Positions 23,847-36,842 of a DNA stretch of 38,088 bases are shown in pieces. The notes under the pieces are model-generated. The model was given only the letters and a program-made list of their open reading frames with translations. It searched no databases and was not told where the DNA came from. A program made the translations under genes and the position numbers. The stretch lies in contig CALXUY010000013.1 of the NCBI GenBank assembly GCA_944391805.1, positions 1-38,088 on the forward strand, in the 5' to 3' direction. Numbering within the stretch: position 1 is the first letter of the stretch; each line of letters opens with the position of its first letter. Source of the stretch: an uncultured Clostridia bacterium. Its GTDB lineage: Bacteria > Bacillota > Clostridia > Oscillospirales > CAG-272.

Positions 23847-24080
23847 GAGGTTGTAGACAAAAGGTACATCAAATAAAGATTGTACAAAAGCGTTCATCCG
23901 CTTTTTCTTTGAGCGTGTAGGCGCAAAGAAAAAGCTCACAAAAAGAAACGCCAAATGAGGGGCTTTCGCCGCCTGCGGGCGGCGAGGAGGGCTCCGCGCC
24001 CTCCACTGCGCAAACTTTTGAAAAAGTTTGACCAAAACTTTTATCAAACTGACGAAAGTCTTTGCTTTGGTCTACAGTCT
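23847..24080. mobile_element. Terminator-associated structured repeat, copy B
   Basis: A 234-bp compact member of the family seen at 5312-5633 and 37871 onward. The left end reads TTGTAGACAAAAGG, the right end TTTGGTCTACAGTCT. A perfect 11-bp stem (CTTTTTCTTTG 23901-23911 with CAAAGAAAAAG 23924-23934, extended by G-C 23900/23935) is followed by the GCCGCCTGCGGGCGGCG and GAGGGC-GCCCTC hairpins and two A/T-rich stems. No ORF is conserved between copies. It is bounded exactly by 40-bp direct repeats of the local terminator hairpin. Orientation is the same as the other two copies. Confidence 0.78.
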
Positions 24081-24120
24081 CCCCCGCCGCAAACGGTAAA
24101 AGCTGCCGTTTGCGGCGGGC
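24081..24120 (+). terminator. Second copy of the terminator hairpin, right direct repeat of element B
   Basis: CCCGCCGCAAACGG pairs perfectly with CCGTTTGCGGCGGG (14 bp), followed by CTTTTGCTTT, so this copy keeps the intrinsic-terminator layout. It is 38/40 identical to 23807-23846. Confidence 0.7.
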
Positions 24121-24219
24121 TTTTGCTTTGCGCTATGTCATAGCGCCTGTGCGCGGCAGGACGGATGGACGCATGGCGTACCGTTCGCCGTCCTGACAGG
24201 AGAATTCTTGCAAAAAGCA

Positions 24220-24248
24220 TTGCAAGCACGGAAAAAATGTGGTATACT
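24220..24248 (+). promoter_or_regulatory. SigA-type promoter of tldD-pmbA
   Basis: TTGCAA (24220-24225), 17-bp spacer, TATACT (24243-24248), about 55 nt before the ATG. Confidence 0.65.
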
Positions 24249-24303
24249 ATACGCAGAACATGCTTGTGACATTCGCAACAATCAGAAAACAGGAGGATGA
24301 CAA

Positions 24304-25683
24304 ATGATTGCAAAATCATGGGCGGAGGAGGTTCTGGCGTGTGCTGTTTCCACCGGAGCCGACTTTGCCGAGCTATACGGGGAGCATACCCGGAATCAAT
24401 CGGTATTTATGGTGGACGGAAAGATCGACCGGGTGACCGACAATCTGCTCTCGGGTGTTGGCATCCGCGCGTTTCTCGGTACACGCACGGTGTTCGCCTC
24501 CACCTCCGACCTCAGCCGCGAGGGGCTGCTGCGCTGCGCCGCCTCGGTGGCGGCTGCCGTGGGTGAGGGGAAACGGGAACAAGCCGTGCGGCTCAATGAG
24601 CGCATCTTTCCCAACATTCACCCGGCAACCGTTGTTCCTTCGGGCGTGGAAGCCTCGGAACGGGCATCGCTGCTGCGCGAGGGCTGCTTTGCCGCAAAGG
24701 AATACGATGAGAGCATCTCACAGGTGAGCGGCAGCCTCTCCTCGGTCGACCACACGATTCTGATCGCCAACACCGAGGGGCTTTACACCACCGACCGACA
24801 CATCCGCACCCGCATGGCGGTTCAGGCCGTGGCAAGCAGGGACGGAGAAAATCAGTCGGGCAGCGACTCGCCCGGCGCGGGGTGCGGGCTGGAGCTGTTT
24901 GACCGCGTGTCCCCCGCCGACATCGGCAAAGAGGCCGCGCGGCAGGCAACCGTCAATCTGCGCGCCTCCTACTGCCCTGCCGGCGTGATGACCGTGGCGA
25001 TTGAAAACGGCTTTGGCGGCGTGATCTTTCACGAAGCCTGCGGGCACTCGCTCGAGGCCACATCGGTCGCCATCGGCGCCTCGCAGATGGCGGGAAAGCT
25101 GGGGCAGCAGATTGCCAATCCCAAGGTCACGGCCATTGACGACGGCACGGTTCCCGGCGCATGGGGCTCTGTGAACATCGACGACGAGGGCACGCCGACC
25201 CAGCGCAACGTGCTGATTGAAAACGGCATTCTCAAAAGCTACCTGATCGACCGCCTCGGCTCCCGCCGCATGGGAATGCCCATGACCGGCAGCGCCCGCC
25301 GCCAGAACTACCAGTATGAGGCGACCTCCCGCATGACCAACACCTTTATTGCCAACGGCCCCGACCGCAACGAGGACATCATCGCATCGATCGAAAACGG
25401 CCTGTACTGCCGCAAAATGGGGGGCGGCTCGGTCAATCCGCTCACGGGCGCCTTCAACTTTGCCGTCACAGAGGGGTATCTCGTGCGCAACGGCAAGATC
25501 TGCGAGCCGGTGCGGGGCGCTTCCCTGATCGGAACCGGCTCGGAGATTCTCCGGAACATCGACATGGTGGGGCAGAATCTCGAAACCGCGCAGGGCATGT
25601 GCGGCTCGGCCAGCGGCAGCGTCCCAACCGATGTGGGCCAGCCCCTGATCCGTGTATCCACCATCACCGTAGGAGGCAGATAA
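24304..25683 (+). CDS. tldD: TldD metalloprotease subunit
   Basis: A 459-residue catalytic subunit of the TldD/TldE (PmbA) zinc protease, which cuts unfolded or modified peptides; in E. coli it matures microcin and degrades CcdA. The zinc-binding motif HEACGH (His243, Glu244, His248) lies in GVIFHEACGHSLEATSV. Other family blocks are EKTLYG-equivalent NLLSGVGIRAFLG (48-59), PGAWGSVNIDDEGTPTQRNVLIENGIL and the C-terminal GMCGSASGSVPTDVGQP. ATG at 24304 follows AGGAGG at ideal spacing. The partner pmbA starts one base after the stop codon, so the two are made together. No modified-peptide precursor gene is seen nearby, which suggests a housekeeping role. Confidence 0.95.
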   Translation: MIAKSWAEEVLACAVSTGADFAELYGEHTRNQSVFMVDGKIDRVTDNLLSGVGIRAFLGTRTVFASTSDLSREGLLRCAASVAAAVGEGKREQAVRLNERIFPNIHPATVVPSGVEASERASLLREGCFAAKEYDESISQVSGSLSSVDHTILIANTEGLYTTDRHIRTRMAVQAVASRDGENQSGSDSPGAGCGLELFDRVSPADIGKEAARQATVNLRASYCPAGVMTVAIENGFGGVIFHEACGHSLEATSVAIGASQMAGKLGQQIANPKVTAIDDGTVPGAWGSVNIDDEGTPTQRNVLIENGILKSYLIDRLGSRRMGMPMTGSARRQNYQYEATSRMTNTFIANGPDRNEDIIASIENGLYCRKMGGGSVNPLTGAFNFAVTEGYLVRNGKICEPVRGASLIGTGSEILRNIDMVGQNLETAQGMCGSASGSVPTDVGQPLIRVSTITVGGR

Positions 25684-25684
25684 C

Positions 25685-27028
25685 ATGAGCTTTGAGCAGA
25701 TGAAAGATGCGCTGGTCGCCGCCGCCGAGCGCGCGGGACTGGAGCAATACGAAATTTATTTTGAGCAAGACGAAACCGTGAGCGTGGAAACGCTCAAAGA
25801 GGAAATCAGCTCCTTTTCCTCGGGTGTGAGCGGGGGCATCAGCTTCCGCTGCGTGGTGGGCGGCAAAATGGGCTATGCTTCGGGCGAGCTGATGACGCCC
25901 GAGGCCATGGAGGAGCTGGTATCCCGTGCCGTCTCCAATGCCAAGTGCATTGACAGCACCGACGAGGCGGTGATTTTTACCGGTTCGCCGCGTTATGAAA
26001 CCGTGGACCTCCCCTGCCCCGCGCTGGCCGACCCCGCTCTGCTGCGCAAAACCGCGCTCGAGCTGCAGGCAGCTACCTATGCCGAGAGCGGCAAGGTCGG
26101 AGACGGGACGCAGTCCTATATGATGTCCATGGTATCTGAGATTCATCTCTGCAACTCCAACGGGTTGTCTCTCTCCAACCGCGTGGGGACCACAGCCGGC
26201 TATCAGGCCGCAGTCGTGCGGGAGGGAGACGAGGCGCAGGAGGCCTTTGAAGCCGCCGTCGGCAGCCGCTTCGAGGAGCTGCGCCGGCTTCCCGAGGCTG
26301 CCGTGCGGAAGGCGCTGGACAAAATCGGAGCCGGGCAGATCGATTCCGGCAAATACAACGTGGTGTTTGACGGCGAGGAATTCCGTGATTTTCTGGCTAC
26401 CTTCTCGGACGTATTCTCTGCCAAGCAGGCACAGCTCGGCCTCTCGCTGCTGGCCGGCAAGGAAGGCGAGACGGTTGCGGCGCCCTGCGTCACGGTGACT
26501 GACGACCCGATGCGGGCAGGCTATGCCATGCAGACCCCGTTTGACGGGGAGGGGGTTGCCACCTGCCGCAAGCATGTGATTGAGGGCGGGGTGCTCAAAA
26601 CCCTGCTCTACGACCTGACCACCGCCAAAAAGGCCGGTCGGGAGTCCACCGGAAACGGACAGAGGGGCGGATATTCCTCGCCGGTTACCATCGCTCCCTA
26701 CAGCTTTTCGCTGGCCGCCGGCGACTGCACGCGGGAAGAGCTGTTCACGCTGGCGGGTGACGGGATCTTTATCACCGAGTGCAAGGGCTTTCACGCCGGA
26801 GCCAATTCCGTCACCGGGGACTTTTCGATTGAGAGCGCGGGCTTCCGCATCCGGAACGGCAAGCGCGCCGAGCCGATCAAATCCTTTACCGTGGCGGGCA
26901 ACTTTTTTGATCTGCTCAAATCCATCGACTGCCTCGGAAATGAGGTGCGCTGGTCGCCGCTCGGGGGCTTTACGGTATTCGGTTCACCCGACGTGCTGGT
27001 GCGCGGCATGAGCATCGCCGGAAAATGA
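25685..27028 (+). CDS. pmbA: PmbA/TldE protease subunit
   Basis: A 447-residue non-catalytic partner of TldD (PF01523/PF19289/PF19290 family). It keeps the shared fold but lacks HExxxH, as expected for TldE. Typical blocks are VGGKMGYASGELMTPEAMEELVSRAVSNAK, KYNVVFDGEEFRDFLATF, and the C-terminal GAGANS-like GFHAGANSVTGDFSIESAGFRIRNGK and FFDLLKSIDCLGNEVRW. ATG is one base after the tldD stop, with TAGGAGG upstream inside tldD, so translation is coupled. A CCGGAAAA/TTTTCCGG stem (27018-27038) spans its stop codon and the shared hairpin at 27062-27092 follows. Confidence 0.93.
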   Translation: MSFEQMKDALVAAAERAGLEQYEIYFEQDETVSVETLKEEISSFSSGVSGGISFRCVVGGKMGYASGELMTPEAMEELVSRAVSNAKCIDSTDEAVIFTGSPRYETVDLPCPALADPALLRKTALELQAATYAESGKVGDGTQSYMMSMVSEIHLCNSNGLSLSNRVGTTAGYQAAVVREGDEAQEAFEAAVGSRFEELRRLPEAAVRKALDKIGAGQIDSGKYNVVFDGEEFRDFLATFSDVFSAKQAQLGLSLLAGKEGETVAAPCVTVTDDPMRAGYAMQTPFDGEGVATCRKHVIEGGVLKTLLYDLTTAKKAGRESTGNGQRGGYSSPVTIAPYSFSLAAGDCTREELFTLAGDGIFITECKGFHAGANSVTGDFSIESAGFRIRNGKRAEPIKSFTVAGNFFDLLKSIDCLGNEVRWSPLGGFTVFGSPDVLVRGMSIAGK

Positions 27029-27049
27029 TTTTTTCCGGTACGGCAAAAT

Positions 27050-27092
27050 AAAAAACACACAGCGGGGGAGCTTCCGAACGAAGCTCCCCCGC
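27050..27092 (-). terminator. Rho-independent terminator of rpoC, between convergent genes
   Basis: A 13-bp GC-rich stem (GCGGGGGAGCTTC arms, 27062-27092) followed on the minus strand by TTTTTTATTTTG from 27055. It sits between convergent pmbA and rpoC and may serve both directions, though the T-run favours rpoC. Confidence 0.8.
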
Positions 27093-27106
27093 ACAACAAT
27101 CATCTG

Positions 27107-30748
<3,642 letters not shown>

Positions 30749-30766
30749 CGCAATTCTCCCTATCAG

Positions 30767-33700
30767 TTATTCGTTCGCATCGTCGTCGTAAAACTCCGAC
30801 CCGTATGCGTCATCGTCCTCGTCCTCAACGTCCTCCGGGTAATCCAGCTCCTCGTCAGAATCCTCATCCCCCGGCAGCTCATCCTCCCCGTCGATCTGGA
30901 AGGACTTGCGGAATTCGTCATCCTCCTCCATATGCTGACCCAGCGCCTCGGAAATGGCAGCCGCATCCGCCTTGTTGGAGGGGGCATACGAGGAATCCTC
31001 ATTGATCAGCTCGGAGAGGTCGATATCATTGCCGTCCTTATCCTGCACGCGCACATCCAGCGCCAGCGACTGCAATTCCTTGACCAGCACCTTGAAGGAC
31101 TCGGGGATGCCCGGCGTCGGGATATTCTGCCCCTTGATGATGGCCTCATAGGCACGGCGGCGGCCGTTGATGTCATCCGACTTGACCGTGAGCAGCTCCT
31201 GCAGCGTATACGCCGCGCCGTAGGCCTCGAGTGCCCAGACCTCCATCTCTCCGAAGCGCTGTCCGCCGAACTGCGCCTTGCCGCCCAGAGGCTGCTGGGT
31301 GACCAGCGAGTACGGTCCGTTGGAGCGCGCGTGAATCTTATCGTCCACCAGATGATGGAGTTTGAGATAGTACATGATGCCGACCGTAACCGGGTTGTCG
31401 AAGGGCTCTCCGGTGCGTCCGTCATACAGAATGGTTTTGCCGTCCAGAATCTTGAGGCGCTTCTCGGCCCGCAGTCTGTCGAGCAGCGCACTGTCCTCCC
31501 GCTCCTCGGCCGTCAGCTCACGCAGAGAGCTGACACCGGTTTCCGGGTCAATCGTCTCCTCATAAAGCGGCTTGCCCTCGGGATTTTCCAGCGGGAAGAT
31601 GTCCCGCTGCAGCCCTGCCTCCTTGAGGCACTCGAGAATGTCCTGCTCGTTGGCGCCGTCGAACACCGGGGTCATGATCTTCCAGCCCAGCTTCTTAGCA
31701 GCGATGCCGAGGTGAACCTCCAGCACCTGCCCGATGTTCATACGCGAGGGCACGCCGAGCGGATTGAGCACAATGTCCAGCGGCGTTCCGTCGGGCAGGA
31801 AGGGCATATCCTCGGGCGGCAGGATCCGGGACACCACGCCCTTGTTCCCGTGCCGTCCGGCCATCTTATCGCCCACCGAAATTTTGCGTTTCTGGGCGAT
31901 ATACACCTTGACCACCTTGTTGACGCCGGCCGGCAGCTCGTCTCCCTGCTCGTGCGAGAAAACGCGCACATCCACCACAATGCCGGATTCCCCATGTGCC
32001 AGACGCAGCGAGGTATCGCGCACCTCTCTGGATTTTTCACCGAAAATGGCACGGAGCAGACGCTCCTCGGCAGTCAGCTCGGTCTCTCCCTTGGGGGTGA
32101 TTTTGCCGACCAGAATATCGCCCGAACGGACCTCGGTTCCCTTTTTGACAATACCCTCGGCGTTCAGATCGCGCAGAACATCCTCGCCCACGTTCGGAAT
32201 CTCGCGGGTGATTTCCTCCGGGCCGAGCTTGGTGTCTCTGGCCTCGTGCGTATATTCCTCAATGTGCAGAGAGGTGTAGACATCGTCCCGCACCAGCCGC
32301 TCATTGAGCAGCACCGCGTCCTCGTAGTTATAGCCCTCCCAGGTCATGAAGCCGATCAGCGCGTTTTTGCCCAGCGATACCTCACCCTGGCAGGTGGCGG
32401 GACCGTCGGCAATCACCTGTCCCTCCTGCACGTATTCTCCCTTTTTGACAATGGGACACTGGTTGAAGCAGGTGCCCTGATTGGTGCGTTTGAACTTGAT
32501 CAGGGGGTAAACATCCTTCACCCCTCCGTCCGAAACAATCCGGATCTCGTCGGCCTGCACGCGCTCCACATACCCGGCTCTGGCGGCGGTCACCACCACG
32601 CCGGAATCCAGCGCGGCCTTGTACTCCATACCGGTGCCCACAATCGGAGATTCGCTGACCAGCAGCGGCACGGCCTGCTTCTGCATGTTGGAGCCCATCA
32701 GAGCACGGGTGTTGTCGTCGTTCTCGAGGAACGGAATCATGGCCGAGGCAACCGACACCAGCATTTTCGGCGCCACGTCCATAAAGTCGACCTGCGAGGC
32801 GTCCACCTCCACAATTTCGGTTTTGTCCCGTCCGACCACCTTCTGGTTGACAAAGCAGCCGTTCTCGTCGAGAGGCTCGTTCGCCTGCGCGACGATGTAG
32901 TGGTCCTCGGCGTCGGCAGTCATGTAGACCACCTCATCGGTCACACGGTTGCTGACGCTGCCGTCGGGATTCTGGATATGCTCCACCTTGCGGTAGGGAG
33001 CCTCGATAAAGCCATAATCAGAGATGCGCGCATAGGTGGCAAGATAGGAGATCAGACCGATGTTCGGGCCTTCGGGGGACTCGATCGGGCAGACTCTGCC
33101 GTACTGGGTATAGTGCACGTCGCGCACGTCAAAGGACGCGCGGTCACGGGACAGACCGCCGGGGCCGAGCGCCGAGAGACGGCGCTTGTGGCTCAGCTCG
33201 GCCAGCGGGTTGTTCTGATCCATAAACTGCGAGAGCTGGCTGGAGCCGAAGAATTCACGGATGGCCGTTGTCACCGGGCGGATATTGATCAGCCCCTGCA
33301 CCGTCAGCTTTTCGTTGTCCTGCGTGGTCATACGCTCCTTGATGATTTTATCCATGCGGGTAAAGCCGATGCGAAGCTGATTCTGGAGCTGCTCCCCGAC
33401 CGAACGGATGCGGCGGTTGCCCAGATGGTCGATGTCGTCCACCGATCCGATGTCGTGCGTCAGGTTGATCAGATAGCTGATCGAGGCGAAGATATCGTCC
33501 TTTGTAATGTGCTTGGGGCAAAGCTCGGCAATGCGCCGTTTTGCCGCCGCGCGGATGGCCTCCTCGTCGTCGCCGCACTCCTCCTTGATTTCCAGCATCA
33601 CCGGAATGCTGGCCTTTTCCCGCACTCCGCAATCCCGCAGGCTGATCCCCAGCACATATTCCGGCTCCACGGTATTGTTCCCCATCACCTTGACAACCGA

Positions 33701-34732
33701 GCCGTTGTCAAGCTGCAGCATCACCTCGTTGACGCAGGCGCGCTCAATGGTACGCGAGAGCTCGGGGGTAATGACCTCGCCGGCCGTGCAGAGCAGCTCC
33801 CCGGTCAGCGGGCTGACCACATCCGCGGCCGCACGGCGGTTGGCGATGCGGTTGTGAATCGCCATTTTCTTATTGTACTTGTAACGCCCGACCGGGGCAA
33901 TGTCATATCTCTTGGGGTCAAAGAAATAGTTGTTGAGCAGCGTGCGCGCAGCCTCCTCAATCGGCGGCTCGCCCGGACGGAGCTTTTTGTAGATTTCCTT
34001 GAGCGACTCCACACCGACCGTGGAATGGCTGTGCAGCGCCAGCTCCTCGGACTCGTCCCGCTCAAAGGTCAGCGTGAGGTGTTCGTCCTCACCGAACATG
34101 GCGTAAATATCCTCGCGGCTCTCAATCCCCAGCGCACGGATAAACATAGTCAGGGGCAGCTTGCGGTTTTTGTCAATGCGCACGTACATCACGCCGTTTG
34201 CGTCCACCTCATATTCCAGCCACGCGCCGCGGTAAGGAATAACTGTGGTGGCAAAGGTCTTTTTGCCGGCCTTGTCAATCTCGGAGGAATAATACATGCC
34301 GGGAGAACGGATAATCTGAGAAACAATGACACGCTCGGCGCCGTTGATGACAAACGTACCGGTTTCGGTCATCAGCGGGAAATCGCCCATAAAGATTTCC
34401 GCCTCCTTGACCTCCTCGGTCTGCTTGTTGGTCAGCCGGACCTTTACCTTCAGGGGAGCTGCGTAGTTCACATCCCGTTCCTTGCACTCCTCCACGGGAT
34501 ATTTCGGCTTTGTGGTGTCGAGAAAATACTCGATAAACTCGATGATCAGATTGCCGGAATAGTCGGTAATCGGAGACACATCCTGCAATACCTCCCGCAA
34601 TCCCTCCTCCAACAGCCACTTGTAGGATCTGGTCTGAATTTCCACCAGATTCGGAAGCGGATAGTCGAATTGTGATCTGGCAAAGCTCTTTCTGATGTTC
34701 TGTCCGAGCTGTTGCTCTTTCAAATTGATCAT
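30767..34732 (-). CDS. rpoB: RNA polymerase beta subunit
   Basis: A beta subunit of about 1321 residues. The rifampicin-site cluster is wild type: [40 protein letters not shown] keeps the Gln, Asp, His, Arg and Ser positions that mutate in resistance. [29 protein letters not shown] and the closing [41 protein letters not shown] are fully conserved. The C-terminal 80 residues are a long acidic tail (Glu/Asp-rich), longer than usual. I chose the ATG at 34732 ([10 protein letters not shown]); ATG 34741 and 34753 in the same frame are alternatives, and the GGAG upstream does not decide clearly. It has its own promoter and is not preceded by rplJL. Confidence 0.98.
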   Translation of the reverse strand: MINLKEQQLGQNIRKSFARSQFDYPLPNLVEIQTRSYKWLLEEGLREVLQDVSPITDYSGNLIIEFIEYFLDTTKPKYPVEECKERDVNYAAPLKVKVRLTNKQTEEVKEAEIFMGDFPLMTETGTFVINGAERVIVSQIIRSPGMYYSSEIDKAGKKTFATTVIPYRGAWLEYEVDANGVMYVRIDKNRKLPLTMFIRALGIESREDIYAMFGEDEHLTLTFERDESEELALHSHSTVGVESLKEIYKKLRPGEPPIEEAARTLLNNYFFDPKRYDIAPVGRYKYNKKMAIHNRIANRRAAADVVSPLTGELLCTAGEVITPELSRTIERACVNEVMLQLDNGSVVKVMGNNTVEPEYVLGISLRDCGVREKASIPVMLEIKEECGDDEEAIRAAAKRRIAELCPKHITKDDIFASISYLINLTHDIGSVDDIDHLGNRRIRSVGEQLQNQLRIGFTRMDKIIKERMTTQDNEKLTVQGLINIRPVTTAIREFFGSSQLSQFMDQNNPLAELSHKRRLSALGPGGLSRDRASFDVRDVHYTQYGRVCPIESPEGPNIGLISYLATYARISDYGFIEAPYRKVEHIQNPDGSVSNRVTDEVVYMTADAEDHYIVAQANEPLDENGCFVNQKVVGRDKTEIVEVDASQVDFMDVAPKMLVSVASAMIPFLENDDNTRALMGSNMQKQAVPLLVSESPIVGTGMEYKAALDSGVVVTAARAGYVERVQADEIRIVSDGGVKDVYPLIKFKRTNQGTCFNQCPIVKKGEYVQEGQVIADGPATCQGEVSLGKNALIGFMTWEGYNYEDAVLLNERLVRDDVYTSLHIEEYTHEARDTKLGPEEITREIPNVGEDVLRDLNAEGIVKKGTEVRSGDILVGKITPKGETELTAEERLLRAIFGEKSREVRDTSLRLAHGESGIVVDVRVFSHEQGDELPAGVNKVVKVYIAQKRKISVGDKMAGRHGNKGVVSRILPPEDMPFLPDGTPLDIVLNPLGVPSRMNIGQVLEVHLGIAAKKLGWKIMTPVFDGANEQDILECLKEAGLQRDIFPLENPEGKPLYEETIDPETGVSSLRELTAEEREDSALLDRLRAEKRLKILDGKTILYDGRTGEPFDNPVTVGIMYYLKLHHLVDDKIHARSNGPYSLVTQQPLGGKAQFGGQRFGEMEVWALEAYGAAYTLQELLTVKSDDINGRRRAYEAIIKGQNIPTPGIPESFKVLVKELQSLALDVRVQDKDGNDIDLSELINEDSSYAPSNKADAAAISEALGQHMEEDDEFRKSFQIDGEDELPGDEDSDEELDYPEDVEDEDDDAYGSEFYDDDANE

Positions 34733-34897
34733 TGATTCCATCACTCCATTCAATGAATTGGCTCAATCTGGTAAATACCGGATGGCACCAACTGCCGCAA
34801 ATGTGCGCGCGCCGTTTGTTTGTGCAATTTGCCGCCATACAAATTACAGGCAAAAAAACAAGCATCCAATATTCAGGCGATTATAATGCAGTTTACT

Positions 34898-34926
34898 ATT
34901 ATAGCATGGATTTCCCGATTTGTCAA
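34898..34926 (-). promoter_or_regulatory. SigA promoter of rpoBC
   Basis: Minus strand TTGACA (34926-34921), 17-bp spacer, TATAAT (34903-34898), with an A/T-rich upstream region (34927-34960) that could act as an UP element. The leader to the rpoB start is about 160 nt and contains a GCAAAT/ATTTGC stem possibility. Confidence 0.9.
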
Positions 34927-35122
34927 TACTTTTTTTCCATTTTCTATGTTTTTTTATTGAATAAAAGAAGATTGATCGGTCGTTTCGCGCATCCCCGCGA
35001 AAAATCCGCAAAAACCGACCTTCTGTGTATCGGCGATGCCCGCTTCGGAATGAAATGCGGTACGTCCGGCAGAATATACAAAGCCTGCAAAAAAATTTTT
35101 TTTGGAAAATTCAAAAAAACGC

Positions 35123-35151
35123 TTGCATTTCCATTCGGAATATGGTAAAAT
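35123..35151 (+). promoter_or_regulatory. SigA-type promoter of rpsT
   Basis: TTGCAT (35123-35128), 17-bp spacer, TAAAAT (35146-35151), preceded by A/T tracts (35085-35120) resembling an UP element. The stretch 34960-35085 holds a hairpin (TTCGCG with CGCGAA, about 34984-35001) and nothing else recognisable. Confidence 0.7.
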
Positions 35152-35181
35152 AGAAAAGTATATGGATGAAAATCGTGCGTA

Positions 35182-35231
35182 CCCTCTCAGGCGCCGCTTT
35201 TCAGGCATAGTTTGCTGAAAATTTAAGAGGG
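35182..35231 (+). promoter_or_regulatory. Structured rpsT leader covering the ribosome binding site
   Basis: Outer stem CCCTCT (35182-35187) with AGAGGG (35226-35231), which includes the start of the Shine-Dalgarno sequence GGGAGG (35229-35234); inner stem TTTTCAG (35198-35204) with CTGAAAA (35215-35221). When folded it hides the ribosome binding site. This suggests translational feedback of the S20 type, by inference. Confidence 0.5.
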
Positions 35232-35242
35232 AGGTGAAAATC

Positions 35243-35506
35243 GTGCCGAACATCAAATCTGCCAAGAAAAGAGTGAAGGTCATCAAGGCCAAAACCCTGC
35301 AGAACAAAATGTACCGCTCTGCTCTCAAAACCGAGATCAAGAAGTACGATGCTGCGCTGGCATCCGGCGATGTGGCAGCCGCACAGGCCGCCTACCGGGT
35401 AGCCGTGAAGAAAATTGATCAGGCGGCAGCTTACGGAATCATCCACAAGAACGCCGCTGCCCGCAAAAAGAGTCAGTTTACCAAAAAGCTCAATGCGCTG
35501 GCCTGA
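35243..35506 (+). CDS. rpsT: 30S ribosomal protein S20
   Basis: An 87-residue basic protein that binds the 5' domain and helix 44 of 16S rRNA early in 30S assembly. The start PNIKSAKKRVKVIKAKTLQNKMYRSALKTEIK and the C-terminal GIIHKNAAARKKSQFTKKLN are typical. I chose GTG at 35243 because mature S20 begins PNIKSAKKR and GGGAGGTG lies upstream; a GTG at 35234 would overlap that site. It is divergent from rpoBC, with its own promoter, structured leader and strong terminator. Confidence 0.97.
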   Translation: MPNIKSAKKRVKVIKAKTLQNKMYRSALKTEIKKYDAALASGDVAAAQAAYRVAVKKIDQAAAYGIIHKNAAARKKSQFTKKLNALA

Positions 35507-35555
35507 CCACGTTTGAAGCGAACGGAACCAACCCATCCGTCCGTCGGGGAGAATA

Positions 35556-35590
35556 TGACCTGATCCCTCGTGGATCAGGTCAATTTTCTT
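35556..35590 (+). terminator. Rho-independent terminator of rpsT
   Basis: TGACCTGATCC pairs perfectly with GGATCAGGTCA (11 bp) around CTCGT, followed by ATTTTCTTT. Confidence 0.9.
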
Positions 35591-35727
35591 TATCCGGATT
35601 CCCATATTCCGGGCCGGAGCTGCATATGATAACAGGGGGCCTTGTCCTGACGGCGCAATCTGCCGCTTCCGCGGCTCCGCCCCTGCGTTTTCCGCCGCCC
35701 GGCCGTTATCCCGAAAGGAGCATTTCC

Positions 35728-36657
35728 ATGCTGTACCGCAGCCTCTCTGAACTGATCGGACACACCCCACTGTTTCTGCCCGAGCGCTGGAACCGCCAAC
35801 GGGGGCACCGCGCCGCTGTGCTTTGCAAGCTGGAGGGCTTTAATCCCGCAGGCAGCGCCAAGGACCGCATTGCGCTGGCCATGCTGGACACGGCCGAGCG
35901 GGAGGGTCGGCTCTCTCCCGGCGCCACCGTGATTGAGCCGACCAGCGGCAACACCGGCATCGGACTTGCGGCGCTCGCCGCCGCGCGGGGCTACCGCATG
36001 ATTCTGACCATGCCGGACACCATGAGCCGGGAACGCATCCGGCTGCTGGAGGCCTACGGCGCGCAGGTGATCCTCACGCCGGGAGCCGAGGGGATGCAGG
36101 GCGCCGTGAGGCGGGCCGAGGAGCTGGCCGCCTCCATCCCCGGCAGCTTTATCCCTTCCCAGTTCGACAATCCCGCCAACCCGGAAGCCCACTACCGCAC
36201 CACCGGTCCCGAAATCTGGCAGGACGCCGAGGGGCGGGTCGATTGCTTTGTTGCCGGCGTGGGCACCGGAGGAACCCTGAGCGGGGCCGGAAAATTCCTC
36301 AAGGAGCGCAATCCGGCCTGTGAGGTCATCGCGGTCGAGCCGTCCGCTTCCCCGCTGCTCTCACAGGGCAGAGCCGGGAAGCACGGCCTGCAGGGCATCG
36401 GCGCAAATTTTGTACCGGCCAACTTTGACCGCTCGGTTTGCGACCGCATCCTTCCGGTGACCGAGGAGGAAGCCTATACCGCAGCGCGAGAGCTTGCGCA
36501 CTGCGAGGGGCTGTTGGTCGGCATTTCGGCCGGTGCCGCGCTGCACGCCGTCTCTCTTTGGGCCGCCGACCGCAACAACGAAGGAAAGACCGCCGTGGTA
36601 CTGCTCCCCGACACCGGGGAACGCTATCTCTCCACCGAGCTGTTCGGCAATGCGTAG
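35728..36657 (+). CDS. cysK: Cysteine synthase A (O-acetylserine sulfhydrylase)
   Basis: A 309-residue pyridoxal-phosphate enzyme that makes cysteine from O-acetylserine and sulfide. The cofactor Lys45 sits in NPAGSAKDRIA (39-49), the substrate loop TSGNTGIGL is at 72-80, and the phosphate-binding GTGGT loop at 179-183. The closing block EEAYTAARELAHCEGLLVGISAGAAL is typical. Residue and length fit CysK better than CysM or cystathionine beta-synthase. ATG at 35728 follows AAAGGAG; the open frame to 35626 has no site. It stands alone after the rpsT terminator. No cysE or sulfur-transport gene is in view. Confidence 0.93.
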   Translation: MLYRSLSELIGHTPLFLPERWNRQRGHRAAVLCKLEGFNPAGSAKDRIALAMLDTAEREGRLSPGATVIEPTSGNTGIGLAALAAARGYRMILTMPDTMSRERIRLLEAYGAQVILTPGAEGMQGAVRRAEELAASIPGSFIPSQFDNPANPEAHYRTTGPEIWQDAEGRVDCFVAGVGTGGTLSGAGKFLKERNPACEVIAVEPSASPLLSQGRAGKHGLQGIGANFVPANFDRSVCDRILPVTEEEAYTAARELAHCEGLLVGISAGAALHAVSLWAADRNNEGKTAVVLLPDTGERYLSTELFGNA

Positions 36658-36842
36658 GCCCTCATTCCGAATGCCCGGCAGATTCTATGACAATTGACCT
36701 GAGCGGGCAATCTGTATGGCTGTATAAAGCACCCCTTATTCAAAGTTTTTTTGAAGATTGTTAAGTTGCCTTAACCGAAGTTTGAGGCAGAGCCTCAAGG
36801 TCTTCTCTACCCGAAAAACGGAATGAAAGGACTTCCTTACTT

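Noticed and set aside
24304..27028. TldD/PmbA as part of a ribosomal peptide (microcin-like) biosynthesis cluster
   Set aside because: No short precursor, radical-SAM or other modifying enzyme, or peptide exporter is adjacent; the pair is widespread as a housekeeping protease.
34975..35022. Hairpin region upstream of the rpsT promoter as a possible riboswitch or small RNA
   Set aside because: It lies outside both leaders, has no promoter of its own that I can see, and does not match a known riboswitch core.
36761..36774. TTAAGTTGCCTTAA before the YjdF-like gene, similar to the end of the TTAA element
   Set aside because: Only about ten bases match the terminus and no partner inverted repeat is found nearby.
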